Positions 1-6,632 of a DNA stretch of 64,000 bases are shown here, piece by piece. The first letter of the stretch is position 1. Every line of letters starts with the position of its first letter. The stretch comes from Rariloculus sp963665575. Its GTDB lineage: Bacteria > Pseudomonadota > Gammaproteobacteria > Steroidobacterales > Rariloculaceae. The DNA is taken from contig CAXXDW010000006.1 in the NCBI GenBank assembly GCA_963665575.2, positions 992,001 to 1,056,000 on the forward strand, written 5' to 3'. The notes below the pieces were generated by a model, which was not told where the DNA came from, did not search any database, and saw only the letters and a list, made by a program, of their open reading frames with translations. The position numbers were made by a program, and so were the translations under genes.

Positions 1-2
1 CG

Positions 3-794
3 CAGTTCGGCGGCGGGCCCGATCCCGATGCGGCTCTGGCCGAGACGCCGAGGCTCGCCAACGGCAAACCCGATCTGTCAGGCTCCTGGCGAGGAGTCGG
101 TGGCGGGCCGGAACGCGTTCCGGGCGGAATGTTCCGGCGCTGCAGCCCATTCCAGGACAATTGCATGGAATGGACCAATCAGAGCGCCGATTTCGTGTTC
201 ATGGCGTCGTCGCGGCTGGACATGAATCAACCCTTGTACAAGCCCGAGCACTGGGACCGGGTTCAGGAACTCGATCAGTGGACCAACCTCTACGATCCCG
301 TCATGACCTGCCTGCCGCTCGGGCTGCCGAGGCACGGGCCGCCCGCGCGGATATTCCACACGGACAGTGACATCACGATGCTGTACCGGGGCGGTCTGGA
401 CGGCGGCGGGGGCTATGCCGAGTTTCGCATGATCGGATTCGACAAGACCGAGCACGCTCCCGACGACATTTATGCCTATCGCTACTATGGCGTTCCGGTT
501 GCAAGCTGGGACGGCGACACGCTCGTGCTCGAGTCGGTCGGGTTCACGGACGAGACCTGGTTCGGGCGCGGCGGCTTCTTCCATTCCGACCAGATGCGTC
601 TCATCGAGCGGTTCACGAGGACCGGCAATGAGCTGCTCTACGAAGTGACCGTGGACGATCCGGAGGTGCTCGTGGAGCCCTGGGTCATGCATCCGCGAAT
701 CCTGCAGATCACGAACAACCCGACGATCATCGCCGAGCGCGGTTCCTGTACGGAGACCGAGCTGGACCAGGTCACGACGCAGATTCGGCACTAG
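3..794 (+). CDS. Uncharacterised protein, C-terminal part (5' end outside window)
   Basis: The frame is open from the first bases of the window and ends at TAG 792-794, so the gene begins upstream and about 263 codons are visible. The visible N-terminal part carries a TPRLANGKPDLSGSW-like segment. From memory this occurs after a signal peptide in a family of secreted or periplasmic proteins of unknown function found in Gammaproteobacteria and Acidobacteria. The rest is rich in aromatic and acidic residues with no catalytic motif that I recognise. An internal ATG at 129 would give 221 aa but would cut through the conserved segment, so I do not take it as the start. Function unknown. Confidence 0.75.
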   Translation, partial: QFGGGPDPDAALAETPRLANGKPDLSGSWRGVGGGPERVPGGMFRRCSPFQDNCMEWTNQSADFVFMASSRLDMNQPLYKPEHWDRVQELDQWTNLYDPVMTCLPLGLPRHGPPARIFHTDSDITMLYRGGLDGGGGYAEFRMIGFDKTEHAPDDIYAYRYYGVPVASWDGDTLVLESVGFTDETWFGRGGFFHSDQMRLIERFTRTGNELLYEVTVDDPEVLVEPWVMHPRILQITNNPTIIAERGSCTETELDQVTTQIRH

Positions 795-839
795 GAGCTT
801 TCGCAGCGGCAAGCGGCGCGCTGACGCAGAGGGAGGAAT

Positions 840-920
840 ATGCATCCATGCAAGCCCGCGCTGCAGGAAGTCGCGAACGCGAAAATTCGCTATCGTCGCC
901 CGCTGCTGGCCCACGGCTGA
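840..920 (+). CDS. Possible 26-aa small ORF with a strong ribosome binding site
   Basis: A GGGAGG motif at 831-836 lies just ahead of an ATG at 840, with a second in-phase-independent ATG at 847. The 840 frame encodes 26 residues (begins MHPCKPALQE) before TGA 918-920. It sits in the 233-bp gap between the first gene and the RibD-type gene. It could be a small protein, a leader peptide for the downstream gene, or chance. No homology is recognised. Confidence 0.2.
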   Translation: MHPCKPALQEVANAKIRYRRPLLAHG

Positions 921-1027
921 GCCGCGCGCCGCGCCGGGGAGTGGCGCGGTTGCGCGACTGAATTGGGCGAAACGACCGACAGCCCCGTGCGCGTTGATCC
1001 ACCGATACTCGCTGGAGGAGCGGAGAG

Positions 1028-2023
1028 TTGTCCGAGCAGTCGCCAGCCAAGCCAGCAAGTGCGAACCGGCAGCGAGTCGTACAGGCGGACGCCGTCTGGC
1101 GCGCGTTGCTGGAGGCCGCTCGGCGGACTCGCGAGGAGGTCGGTTTCGTTCCAGGCCCGCCTGCTGCAGACCGTGCCGCGAATTCGGTCCGCGAGCCGCA
1201 CATCGACGCCGACGGAGGGCTGCTCGTCAGGGACTCGGGCGGCCGCTGGGCGCATGGGGCTGCGGTTCCCGCCGAGGCGGCAGCGCTGCTCGATCTATAT
1301 CTGCCCCTGTGCAACGCGCGGCCGCAATCGCCGCTGACCGTCGGACATCTCGGCCAGAGCCTCGACGGCTACATCGCCACCGACTCCGGCGACTCCGACT
1401 TCGTGACGGGTCCGGCCAACATTGTGCACCTGCACCGGATGCGGGCGCTGTGCGACGCCATCGTCGTCGGTGCCGGCACGATCGTCAGCGACGACCCGCA
1501 GTTGACGACGCGGCTGGTAGAAGGGACGAATCCCGTTCGTGTCGTTCTCGATCCTTCGCGCAGGCTCGATGCGCGCTACGGGGTGTTTTCGGACGGCCAG
1601 GCCGAGACGATGCTGATCTGCGATGAGCACAGAGCTGCAGATGGAGCGGAGTCGTTCGGCCTTGCCGAGGTCGTCGGCGTGCCGGCCGACGCCGGCCGGC
1701 TGGACCTCAAAGCCCTGCTCGGGCGCCTTGCCGAGCGCGGTCTGGCTGCGGTGTTCGTCGAGGGCGGCGGCAGGACGGTATCGCGATTCCTCGAGGCCGG
1801 CCTGCTCGACCGCCTGCAGATTGCGATCGCGCCGCTCGTCACCGGCGCCGGAACTCCGGGTCTGCGCCTGCCGGGATGCGACGAGATGGCCGAGTGCCTG
1901 CGGCCTGCACATCGGGTGTTCTCGATGGGGGACGACGTGCTTTTCGACTGCGATCTCAGGGCCGGCGACTCGCCGCGGCGCAGCGATACGAAAGAGCAGA
2001 AGCTGCTCAGGCGGATCGTCTGA
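1028..2023 (+). CDS. RibD C-terminal (dihydrofolate reductase-like) family reductase
   Basis: The 331-aa protein has a RibD-C/DHFR-like fold over roughly residues 100-315. Recognisable signatures are SLDGYIAT, the substrate-binding VVGAGTIVSDDPQLT segment, and FVEGGGRTVSRFL near the NADPH site. In the riboflavin pathway this domain reduces 5-amino-6-ribosylaminopyrimidinone phosphate with NADPH. The N-terminal deaminase domain of bifunctional RibD is absent; about 95 unrelated residues take its place. The start is TTG, chosen because a GGAGGAG ribosome site lies at 1014-1020. It is convergent with the methyltransferase gene. With the PTPS-like gene nearby it suggests a pterin- or pyrimidine-derived metabolite; the actual substrate is unknown. 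Confidence 0.8.
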   Translation: MSEQSPAKPASANRQRVVQADAVWRALLEAARRTREEVGFVPGPPAADRAANSVREPHIDADGGLLVRDSGGRWAHGAAVPAEAAALLDLYLPLCNARPQSPLTVGHLGQSLDGYIATDSGDSDFVTGPANIVHLHRMRALCDAIVVGAGTIVSDDPQLTTRLVEGTNPVRVVLDPSRRLDARYGVFSDGQAETMLICDEHRAADGAESFGLAEVVGVPADAGRLDLKALLGRLAERGLAAVFVEGGGRTVSRFLEAGLLDRLQIAIAPLVTGAGTPGLRLPGCDEMAECLRPAHRVFSMGDDVLFDCDLRAGDSPRRSDTKEQKLLRRIV

Positions 2024-2032
2024 GCCGGCCGC

Positions 2033-2905
2033 TTACGTGCCAGGGAGACAGGCGAGCAGGTCTTCGTGGCCGACGAGACACCCGGAGCCTGACGCGGCGA
2101 GCGCGGCGCGGCGTCTTTGGCGCCAGCGCGAAAGCGCGCCATCGTCGCCGTCGGCCATTTCGAGCGCCGCCTCGAACCAGCCGTCGAGCAGCATCGCGTG
2201 AAGCCGATGCTCATCGTCGCCGAGGCGCCAGTCGCTGCGCTCGCGAACTACGCGGTAGCCGAACTCGGAGAGGATCGTCGCTGCAGCGTCCGGCGCCGCG
2301 GGCCCGAGTGCAGGTCCGAAGCCCTTGTCGCTGCGTTGGTGGCGGTTGACGAGCCTGCGGACATGCGCGTCGCCCGCATCCTCGGGTTTCAATTGGATCC
2401 GCCCGTCATAAGTCAGTGCAAAGAGCAGCGTCGCATTGGAATCGCGCCACCGGGCTGCGACGCTGCGCAGCCACGACTCCGACACGAGATCGAGAAGGGC
2501 GGAGCAGGTGACAAGCGCCGATTCGGGCCAGACGAGATTCGCAAGATCGGCCGCAAGGTTTGCCTTGATGAACTCGGCGCGGCATTGAAACGACTTGCCG
2601 CTTACGGTGAAACCGTACGCGGTTTCTGTGAACTGCGCGCCCAGTTCCTCGGCCCAGGCACGTGTGAATCCGGTGGTCGTCGCGAGTACCCGGGGATCGT
2701 CGTCGACGAGCTGCCAGCGCTGCCGGCCACCGAGCCGCGGCGCAAGATAGCGAAGGTTCGCGCCGGTACCGCTGCCGAGATCGACTGCCGCGAGAGTCTC
2801 GTAGTCACCAAGCCGCTTGCGCAGCGAATCCACGAGCGCCACGGCCCTCGACCTCGCATCGACCGGCTCCCGTGCGGCCAGCCATTCCGGTGCGAAACCG
2901 CTCAT
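2033..2905 (-). CDS. Class I SAM-dependent methyltransferase
   Basis: The 290-aa protein has the class I methyltransferase core: motif I AAVDLGSGTGAN at about residues 39-50, an acidic motif II region (QLVDDD), and a later VTCSALLDLVS strand. Substrate is not predictable. The ATG at 2905 is preferred because it begins the conserved segment; the frame stays open upstream only by running through repeat copies in the wrong phase. It is the last gene of a minus-strand run (MDR dehydrogenase, PTPS-like, glycosyltransferase, methyltransferase). Its 5' end is one copy of an 89-bp tandem triplication, and its ATG overlaps the stop of the preceding mini-ORF (ATGA). Confidence 0.85.
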   Translation of the reverse strand: MSGFAPEWLAAREPVDARSRAVALVDSLRKRLGDYETLAAVDLGSGTGANLRYLAPRLGGRQRWQLVDDDPRVLATTTGFTRAWAEELGAQFTETAYGFTVSGKSFQCRAEFIKANLAADLANLVWPESALVTCSALLDLVSESWLRSVAARWRDSNATLLFALTYDGRIQLKPEDAGDAHVRRLVNRHQRSDKGFGPALGPAAPDAAATILSEFGYRVVRERSDWRLGDDEHRLHAMLLDGWFEAALEMADGDDGALSRWRQRRRAALAASGSGCLVGHEDLLACLPGT

Positions 2906-2994
2906 ATTCGAGCCAGCCTCGCAAGCGCGGCAGTCCTCGACCTCGCGTCGACCGGCTCCCGTGCGGCCAGCCATATCGGTGCGAAGCCGCTCAT
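2902..2994 (-). CDS. 30-codon mini-ORF, duplicate of the methyltransferase N-terminus (copy 2)
   Basis: ATG at 2994 and TGA at 2902-2904 bound 30 sense codons. The first 20 residues (MSGFAPIWLAAREPVDARSR) differ from the methyltransferase N-terminus at one position. The TGA overlaps the methyltransferase ATG as ATGA. The start lies exactly 89 bp from the methyltransferase start. It may be translated as a coupled leader peptide; no stand-alone function is apparent. Confidence 0.35.
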   Translation of the reverse strand: MSGFAPIWLAAREPVDARSRTAALARLARI

Positions 2995-3083
2995 GTTCGA
3001 GCTGGCCTCCCGAACTCGACAGCCCGCGACCTCGCATCGGCCGGTTCCGCTGCGGCCAGCCAATCGGGCGCGAAGCTGCTCAC
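2991..3083 (-). CDS. 30-codon mini-ORF, duplicate of the methyltransferase N-terminus (copy 3)
   Basis: GTG at 3083 overlaps the TGA of the glycosyltransferase gene (GTGA), and its own TGA (2991-2993) overlaps the ATG of the next mini-ORF. It has 30 sense codons beginning MSSFAPDWLAAAEPADARSR, a diverged version of the methyltransferase N-terminus, and lies 89 bp beyond copy 2. Because it abuts the glycosyltransferase stop, this position was probably the original methyltransferase start; that is inference. Confidence 0.35.
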   Translation of the reverse strand: MSSFAPDWLAAAEPADARSRAVEFGRPART

Positions 3084-4132
3084 GCCCGGGCAGCTCCCGC
3101 GAGCGCTGCCGCGAAGCGCTCGGCCGTCCGGTCCCAGCCCGGCAGCGTGGTGCGCGCCGCCAGTGCCGCTTCGGTCAGTCTGGCGAGCACGCTTCGATCA
3201 TCCATGACGCTCGCCAGTGCCCGCGCCAGTGCCGCGCTGTCGTCCGGCGGCACGAGGATGCCCGCCCCGGGCGCGACCGTGTCGGGTATTGCGCCCGCCG
3301 TGGTCGCAACGATCGGGATGCCCCGGGCCAGGGCTTCGGTCAACACCATGCCGTAGCCCTCAAGCTCCGATGCGAGCACGAACAGGTCGCAGTTCGAATA
3401 CTGCGTGGCAAGCTCTTCGGGGCCGAGTTCGCCGGACAGGACGATCCGATCTCGCAGGCCAAGCCGCTCGATCCGCGCCCGAAGACTGGCGGCGAGCGCC
3501 GGGTCCCTGGTCAGGCTGCCCGCACACACGAGCCGCCAGTCCTTGTCGGCCAACTGCCCGAGCGCTTCGAACAGCGTGGCGTGACCCTTGCGGACGGTCA
3601 GCGACCCGACGCAAAGCAGCCGCAGCGCCCTGCCGCTCGACGGGCGCCGCGGCGGTGCGATGTCGACGCCGGGCTCAATGACCGTGATCCGATCCGCACC
3701 GACGCCGCAGCCGGCCAGCGCACTCCGGGTCCACCGGCTCGTGACGATGACGTGACGCATGGCCGCGAGGGACTCGGTTTCCGCGTTCTTCAGGGCGGCT
3801 GCCTCCGCTGTGTCGAGGCCGGTTTCGAGCGCGAGCGGATGGTGCACGAGAGCACAGAGCCGAAGCCGCTTCGCTGCCGGGCGCAGGATCGAGGCACTGC
3901 GGCCGAGCGCCAGGCCGTCGATGACGACGAGACGGCCGTCCGGAATGCCCGCGACCACGATTCGGGCGTGGTTCAGGGCGTTTCGCGTTGGCTTCGGGAA
4001 GCTCGTGTCGAGCGAATGCACGGTCGTCGTCCAGCCCAGTGCCTTGAGTCCCTCCACGACGCGCCGATCGTAGATGTAGCCGCCGGTCAGCGTCCTTATG
4101 TCGCCCGGTACGATGAAGTCGACGGAGCTCAC
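3080..4132 (-). CDS. Glycosyltransferase family 4 protein
   Basis: The 350-aa protein has the GT-B fold of GT4 enzymes. The C-terminal half shows LRLLCVGSLTVRKGHATLFEAL (donor-domain start) and the donor-binding E-x7-E motif within ASELEGYGMVLTEALARGIP. It would transfer a sugar from a nucleotide-sugar donor; acceptor unknown. The start is taken as GTG 4132 (VSSVDFIVPGD), because the sequence further upstream is low-complexity and contains a fragment of a dispersed repeat. It lies 41 bp after the PTPS-like gene, and its stop overlaps the first mini-ORF of the methyltransferase triplication. Its place in this cluster suggests glycosylation of a pterin- or pyrimidine-derived product. Confidence 0.85.
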   Translation of the reverse strand: MSSVDFIVPGDIRTLTGGYIYDRRVVEGLKALGWTTTVHSLDTSFPKPTRNALNHARIVVAGIPDGRLVVIDGLALGRSASILRPAAKRLRLCALVHHPLALETGLDTAEAAALKNAETESLAAMRHVIVTSRWTRSALAGCGVGADRITVIEPGVDIAPPRRPSSGRALRLLCVGSLTVRKGHATLFEALGQLADKDWRLVCAGSLTRDPALAASLRARIERLGLRDRIVLSGELGPEELATQYSNCDLFVLASELEGYGMVLTEALARGIPIVATTAGAIPDTVAPGAGILVPPDDSAALARALASVMDDRSVLARLTEAALAARTTLPGWDRTAERFAAALAGAARA

Positions 4133-4157
4133 GCGGCGGCGATGAAATGCAGCGGGG

Positions 4158-4174
4158 CTTTCGCCACGGGTTGC
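4158..4174 (+). repeat. Partial copy of a dispersed intergenic repeat
   Basis: Seventeen bases here match exactly the core (CTTTCGCCACGGGTTGC) of the 52-bp repeat at 19559-19610. The copy lies between the PTPS-like and glycosyltransferase genes and touches the PTPS-like stop codon. Short enough to be coincidence on its own. Confidence 0.4.
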
Positions 4175-4578
4175 TAAATCTCTACCGCGTTTTCGTACGC
4201 AGCCCAAGCGACGTGCGATTCGTGCAGCGTGACCCGCATCGCGGCGATCTGCCGGGCGTTCTCGCCGAGCGCGCCGCTTGCGATGCGGTCGCGGAACCGC
4301 TTGAAGATGACGGCGGCGAGGAATTCCGTCGTCGTGTTCCGGCCCTCGAACGCTTCCTCGTCGTCGAGATTGCGGAAGTTGAGCTGCGCGAGAATGTCCT
4401 TCAGGGCCTCGCCCGCGAGTCCGATGTCGACGACGACGCCGTCCGAATCGAGCTCGGGACGCCGAAACTCGACATCGACCACGTAGGTCGCGCCGTGCAG
4501 TTGCTGCGCCGGGCCAAACACCTCGCCTTCGAAGCTGTGGGCGATCATGAAGTGATCGCGGACCGAGACGGTGTACAT
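4174..4578 (-). CDS. 6-pyruvoyltetrahydropterin synthase / QueD-like protein with altered zinc site
   Basis: The 134-aa protein has the length and pattern of the PTPS/QueD tunnelling fold: an early His (AHSF, residue 14), LHGATYVVDVEFR at 27-39, TTEFLAAVIFKRF and a C-terminal LHESHVAWAAYE containing the usual Glu. In authentic QueD/PTPS the zinc is held by one early His and the two His of an HGH motif. Here the motif reads HGAT, so position 30 is Ala and one ligand is missing. Catalysis may differ, or the protein may only bind a pterin. The ATG at 4578 has a GAGG ribosome site upstream. A 39-bp repeat array separates it from the MDR dehydrogenase gene. Confidence 0.8.
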   Translation of the reverse strand: MYTVSVRDHFMIAHSFEGEVFGPAQQLHGATYVVDVEFRRPELDSDGVVVDIGLAGEALKDILAQLNFRNLDDEEAFEGRNTTTEFLAAVIFKRFRDRIASGALGENARQIAAMRVTLHESHVAWAAYENAVEI

Positions 4579-4587
4579 GACGCTACC

Positions 4588-4746
4588 TCAAACGTGGACA
4601 ATGCGATGGCAGAGCGCGCAGCCGGCCCGGCCGGAACGACGCGCCGGCGGGGTGCGCTGCGGCATTCGGCATGAACGACGCGCCGGCGAACCGCACCGCA
4701 GCGTCCGGCGTGAACGACGCGATGGTCGAGCACACCACCGCCTCAC
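4588..4746 (-). CDS. 52-codon mini-ORF spanning the MDR/PTPS junction repeats
   Basis: GTG 4746 overlaps the MDR dehydrogenase stop as GTGA. The frame stays open through the 39-bp repeats and stops at TGA 4588-4590, ten bases before the PTPS-like ATG. Although the frame is shifted from the dehydrogenase, its end (CALCHRIVHV) repeats the dehydrogenase C-terminus (GALCHRIVYG), because the two ends are repeat copies. The rest is an Arg-rich 13-residue repeat. Coding status unproven. Confidence 0.25.
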   Translation of the reverse strand: MRRWCARPSRRSRRTLRCGSPARRSCRMPQRTPPARRSGRAGCALCHRIVHV

Positions 4747-4790
4747 CCATAGACGATGCGATGGCACAACGCGCCGCCGGGCCGGGCGGC
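4597..4790 (-). repeat. Five-copy 39-bp tandem array at the 3' end of the MDR dehydrogenase gene
   Basis: Plus-strand unit starts are at 4597, 4635, 4674, 4713 and 4752 (spacing 38, 39, 39, 39). Shared core is (A/G)AC(A/G)A(C/T)GCG followed by (A/C)(T/C)GG. The unit at 4752 encodes the last residues of the dehydrogenase and its neighbour copy holds the stop; the unit at 4597 is again close to the 4752 unit (CAATGCGATGGCA versus CGATGCGATGGCA). Units are directly adjacent without spacers. Confidence 0.85.
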
Positions 4791-5726
4791 CAGGCGCGCC
4801 AGTACGCTCGGCAGATCTTCAAAGCTGTCTTCTCCCGAGATCAATGCATCAAGGTCCGGATCGCCGAGCAGCTCGAAGACCAGGTTCATCTGCCGTTTGC
4901 CGGTCCAGCGTGCACGTTGCGCCGGTGCAATAGCGCCGACTTGCGACGACTTGAGTGTCAGTCGCCGGCTGTGGAAGCGTTCGCCGAGCCTGAGCGCGGC
5001 CGGCCGGTCGCCGTACCAGCTCAGCTCCACGATGGTGGCCTCGAAGCCCGCGATCTCGAGCGCCGTCGCCAGACCCTCCGGGTTGCCGCTCGCGTGAACG
5101 ACGACATCGGCGCCCGGTTGCGCATCCGCAGGCGAGCGGAACGCCACGCCCAGGTTCGCGGCGATCGGCGCCTTTGCCGAATCGACATCGACGAGTTCAA
5201 CGCGGCAGCCGCCGATGCCTGCGGCAAGCCAGGCAGCGAGGCAGCCGACCGTGCCCGCGCCGATCACGCAGATGCGGTCACCGATCCTGGGCGCGGCGTC
5301 CCAGAGCCCGTTGACGGCTGTTTGCAGATTGGCCGCAAGAACCGCGCGCCCCGGCGGCAGACCCTCCGGCAGTACATGAACTGCGTCGGCTGGCACGACA
5401 TAACGCGTCTGATGAGGGTAGAGACAAAACACGTTGCGGCCGACGAGCGACTTCGGTCCCTGAGCCACGGTTCCGACGTTCGCGTAGCCGTACTTGACCG
5501 GTGCAGGGAAATCGCCCTCTTGGTACGGCGCGCGCATGCGAGCGTATTCGCCAGGGGGCACACGGCCGTTGAACACCAACGCCTCGGTACCGCGACTGAT
5601 ACCGCTGTAGAGGGTGTCGACGGTGATTTCACCCGCGTCCGGAGCAGAGAGGGTTGCCGGGCGAATCTCGCCTTTTCCTGGCGCCATGACCCAAAACGCA
5701 CGCGCGTCGTCGCAGGTCTTGGGCAT
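4743..5726 (-). CDS. MDR-superfamily (zinc-type alcohol dehydrogenase-like) oxidoreductase
   Basis: The 327-aa protein has a GroES-like N-terminal domain (TLYSGISRGTEALVFNG, then GYANVGTV) and a Rossmann domain with ICVIGAGTVGCLAAW near residue 153, followed by the acidic ELVDVD that selects NAD(P). The Cys/His/Glu pattern expected for a catalytic zinc is not obvious, so it may be a zinc-independent MDR enzyme. It reads first in the minus-strand run with the PTPS-like, glycosyltransferase and methyltransferase genes. It is divergent from the CDP-alcohol phosphotransferase gene over 153 bp, which should hold promoters for both. Its last codons lie in the 39-bp repeat array. Confidence 0.85.
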   Translation of the reverse strand: MPKTCDDARAFWVMAPGKGEIRPATLSAPDAGEITVDTLYSGISRGTEALVFNGRVPPGEYARMRAPYQEGDFPAPVKYGYANVGTVAQGPKSLVGRNVFCLYPHQTRYVVPADAVHVLPEGLPPGRAVLAANLQTAVNGLWDAAPRIGDRICVIGAGTVGCLAAWLAAGIGGCRVELVDVDSAKAPIAANLGVAFRSPADAQPGADVVVHASGNPEGLATALEIAGFEATIVELSWYGDRPAALRLGERFHSRRLTLKSSQVGAIAPAQRARWTGKRQMNLVFELLGDPDLDALISGEDSFEDLPSVLARLAARPGGALCHRIVYG

Positions 5727-5879
5727 ACGGGATCATCGGCTGGCGGCGGTTCAGGCAATACTTGCAGGACGATGTTTGACATGCAAGCCTGCCGCGATGC
5801 GTAGCCGGTCCATCAGCCGTCTTCGGCGAGGCGGTCGTGCGTCCCGTTCGGCGCGGTCCCGGACGCGAGCTGTGAGCCC

Positions 5880-6632
5880 ATGAACGCATCGGCCAAAGCG
5901 CCCGGCCGCGCAATCCTGTCGACGCCCGCTGCGAGTGTCGTATTCCTGTTCGCCATTCTCGCCTGTGCCTCGATTCTCGCCGCAGATCGTCTGGAACTCG
6001 GCGCCGCATATCCCGTCAAAGTACTTGTCGGATTTGCGTTTATTGGTGCTGTCGTGATCGTGCTCGCACGCAGGCGCCTGGCCGCACCGTCCTTCGGAGC
6101 GGCCAATCGGATCACTCTCGGCCGTGCGGCCCTGACAGCACTTCTCATCGGTTTGTTCGGGGAACCCGCAGCGCCCGGTCTCGCCTGGACCGCGCTGGCT
6201 GTCGCGATCGCCGTACTGATTCTCGACGGCGTGGACGGGGCGGTCGCGCGCAGACGCGGCCAGGAATCGCGATTCGGTGCGCGATTCGACATGGAAGTCG
6301 ACGCCCTGCTGATACTGGTGCTCGCGGTGCTGACGTTGCAGTTCGCCAAGGCCGGTGTGTGGGTCCTTGCCGCCGGACTGCTGCGCTACGCATTCGTTGC
6401 TGCGGGCGCAGTCCTGCCGTGGCTAGCTGCGCCGCTGCCGCCGAGATGGCGGCGGCAGGCTGTGTGCGTCGTGCAGGTCGTGTCGCTGATCGTCTGTCTC
6501 GCGCCGTTCATCCTGACACCGTGGAGCGCCATCGCGGCAGCGCTCGGCATCGCCGCGCTGATCTGGTCCTTCACCGTGGATGTGGTGTGGTTGGCTCGCA
6601 ATCGCCGAAGGAGCGTTCAATGCAAGTCCTGA
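5880..6632 (+). CDS. CDP-alcohol phosphatidyltransferase family membrane protein
   Basis: This 250-aa, strongly hydrophobic protein carries the family catalytic signature D-G-x2-A-R-x8-G-x3-D-x3-D as DGAVARRRGQESRFGARFDMEVD at about residues 118-140. About six membrane segments are visible. Family members move a phospho-alcohol from a CDP-linked donor to an alcohol acceptor in the membrane. It is divergent from the MDR dehydrogenase and overlaps the next gene by 13 bp. The pairing with pterin-, sugar- and methyl-transfer genes suggests, but does not prove, a lipid-linked or phosphodiester product. Confidence 0.85.
   Translation: MNASAKAPGRAILSTPAASVVFLFAILACASILAADRLELGAAYPVKVLVGFAFIGAVVIVLARRRLAAPSFGAANRITLGRAALTALLIGLFGEPAAPGLAWTALAVAIAVLILDGVDGAVARRRGQESRFGARFDMEVDALLILVLAVLTLQFAKAGVWVLAAGLLRYAFVAAGAVLPWLAAPLPPRWRRQAVCVVQVVSLIVCLAPFILTPWSAIAAALGIAALIWSFTVDVVWLARNRRRSVQCKS

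Larger units (their letters stand above)
2843..3083 (-). repeat. 89-bp tandem triplication of the methyltransferase 5' end
   Basis: Three copies begin at 3083, 2994 and 2905, an exact 89-bp period. The first ~63 bp of each copy are clearly alike; the two copies nearest the methyltransferase are most similar. The last ~26 bp of a unit are less conserved against the true gene. Because 89 is one less than 90, each copy restarts with a 4-nt stop/start overlap. Confidence 0.9.

Noticed and set aside
2117..4177. 686-codon plus-strand frame across the methyltransferase, repeats and glycosyltransferase
   Set aside because: Antisense shadow of three recognisable genes, with no domain and no ribosome site.
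4597..4790. CRISPR-like array
   Set aside because: Units of 38-39 bp are directly adjacent and diverged, without spacers, and no cas genes are present.
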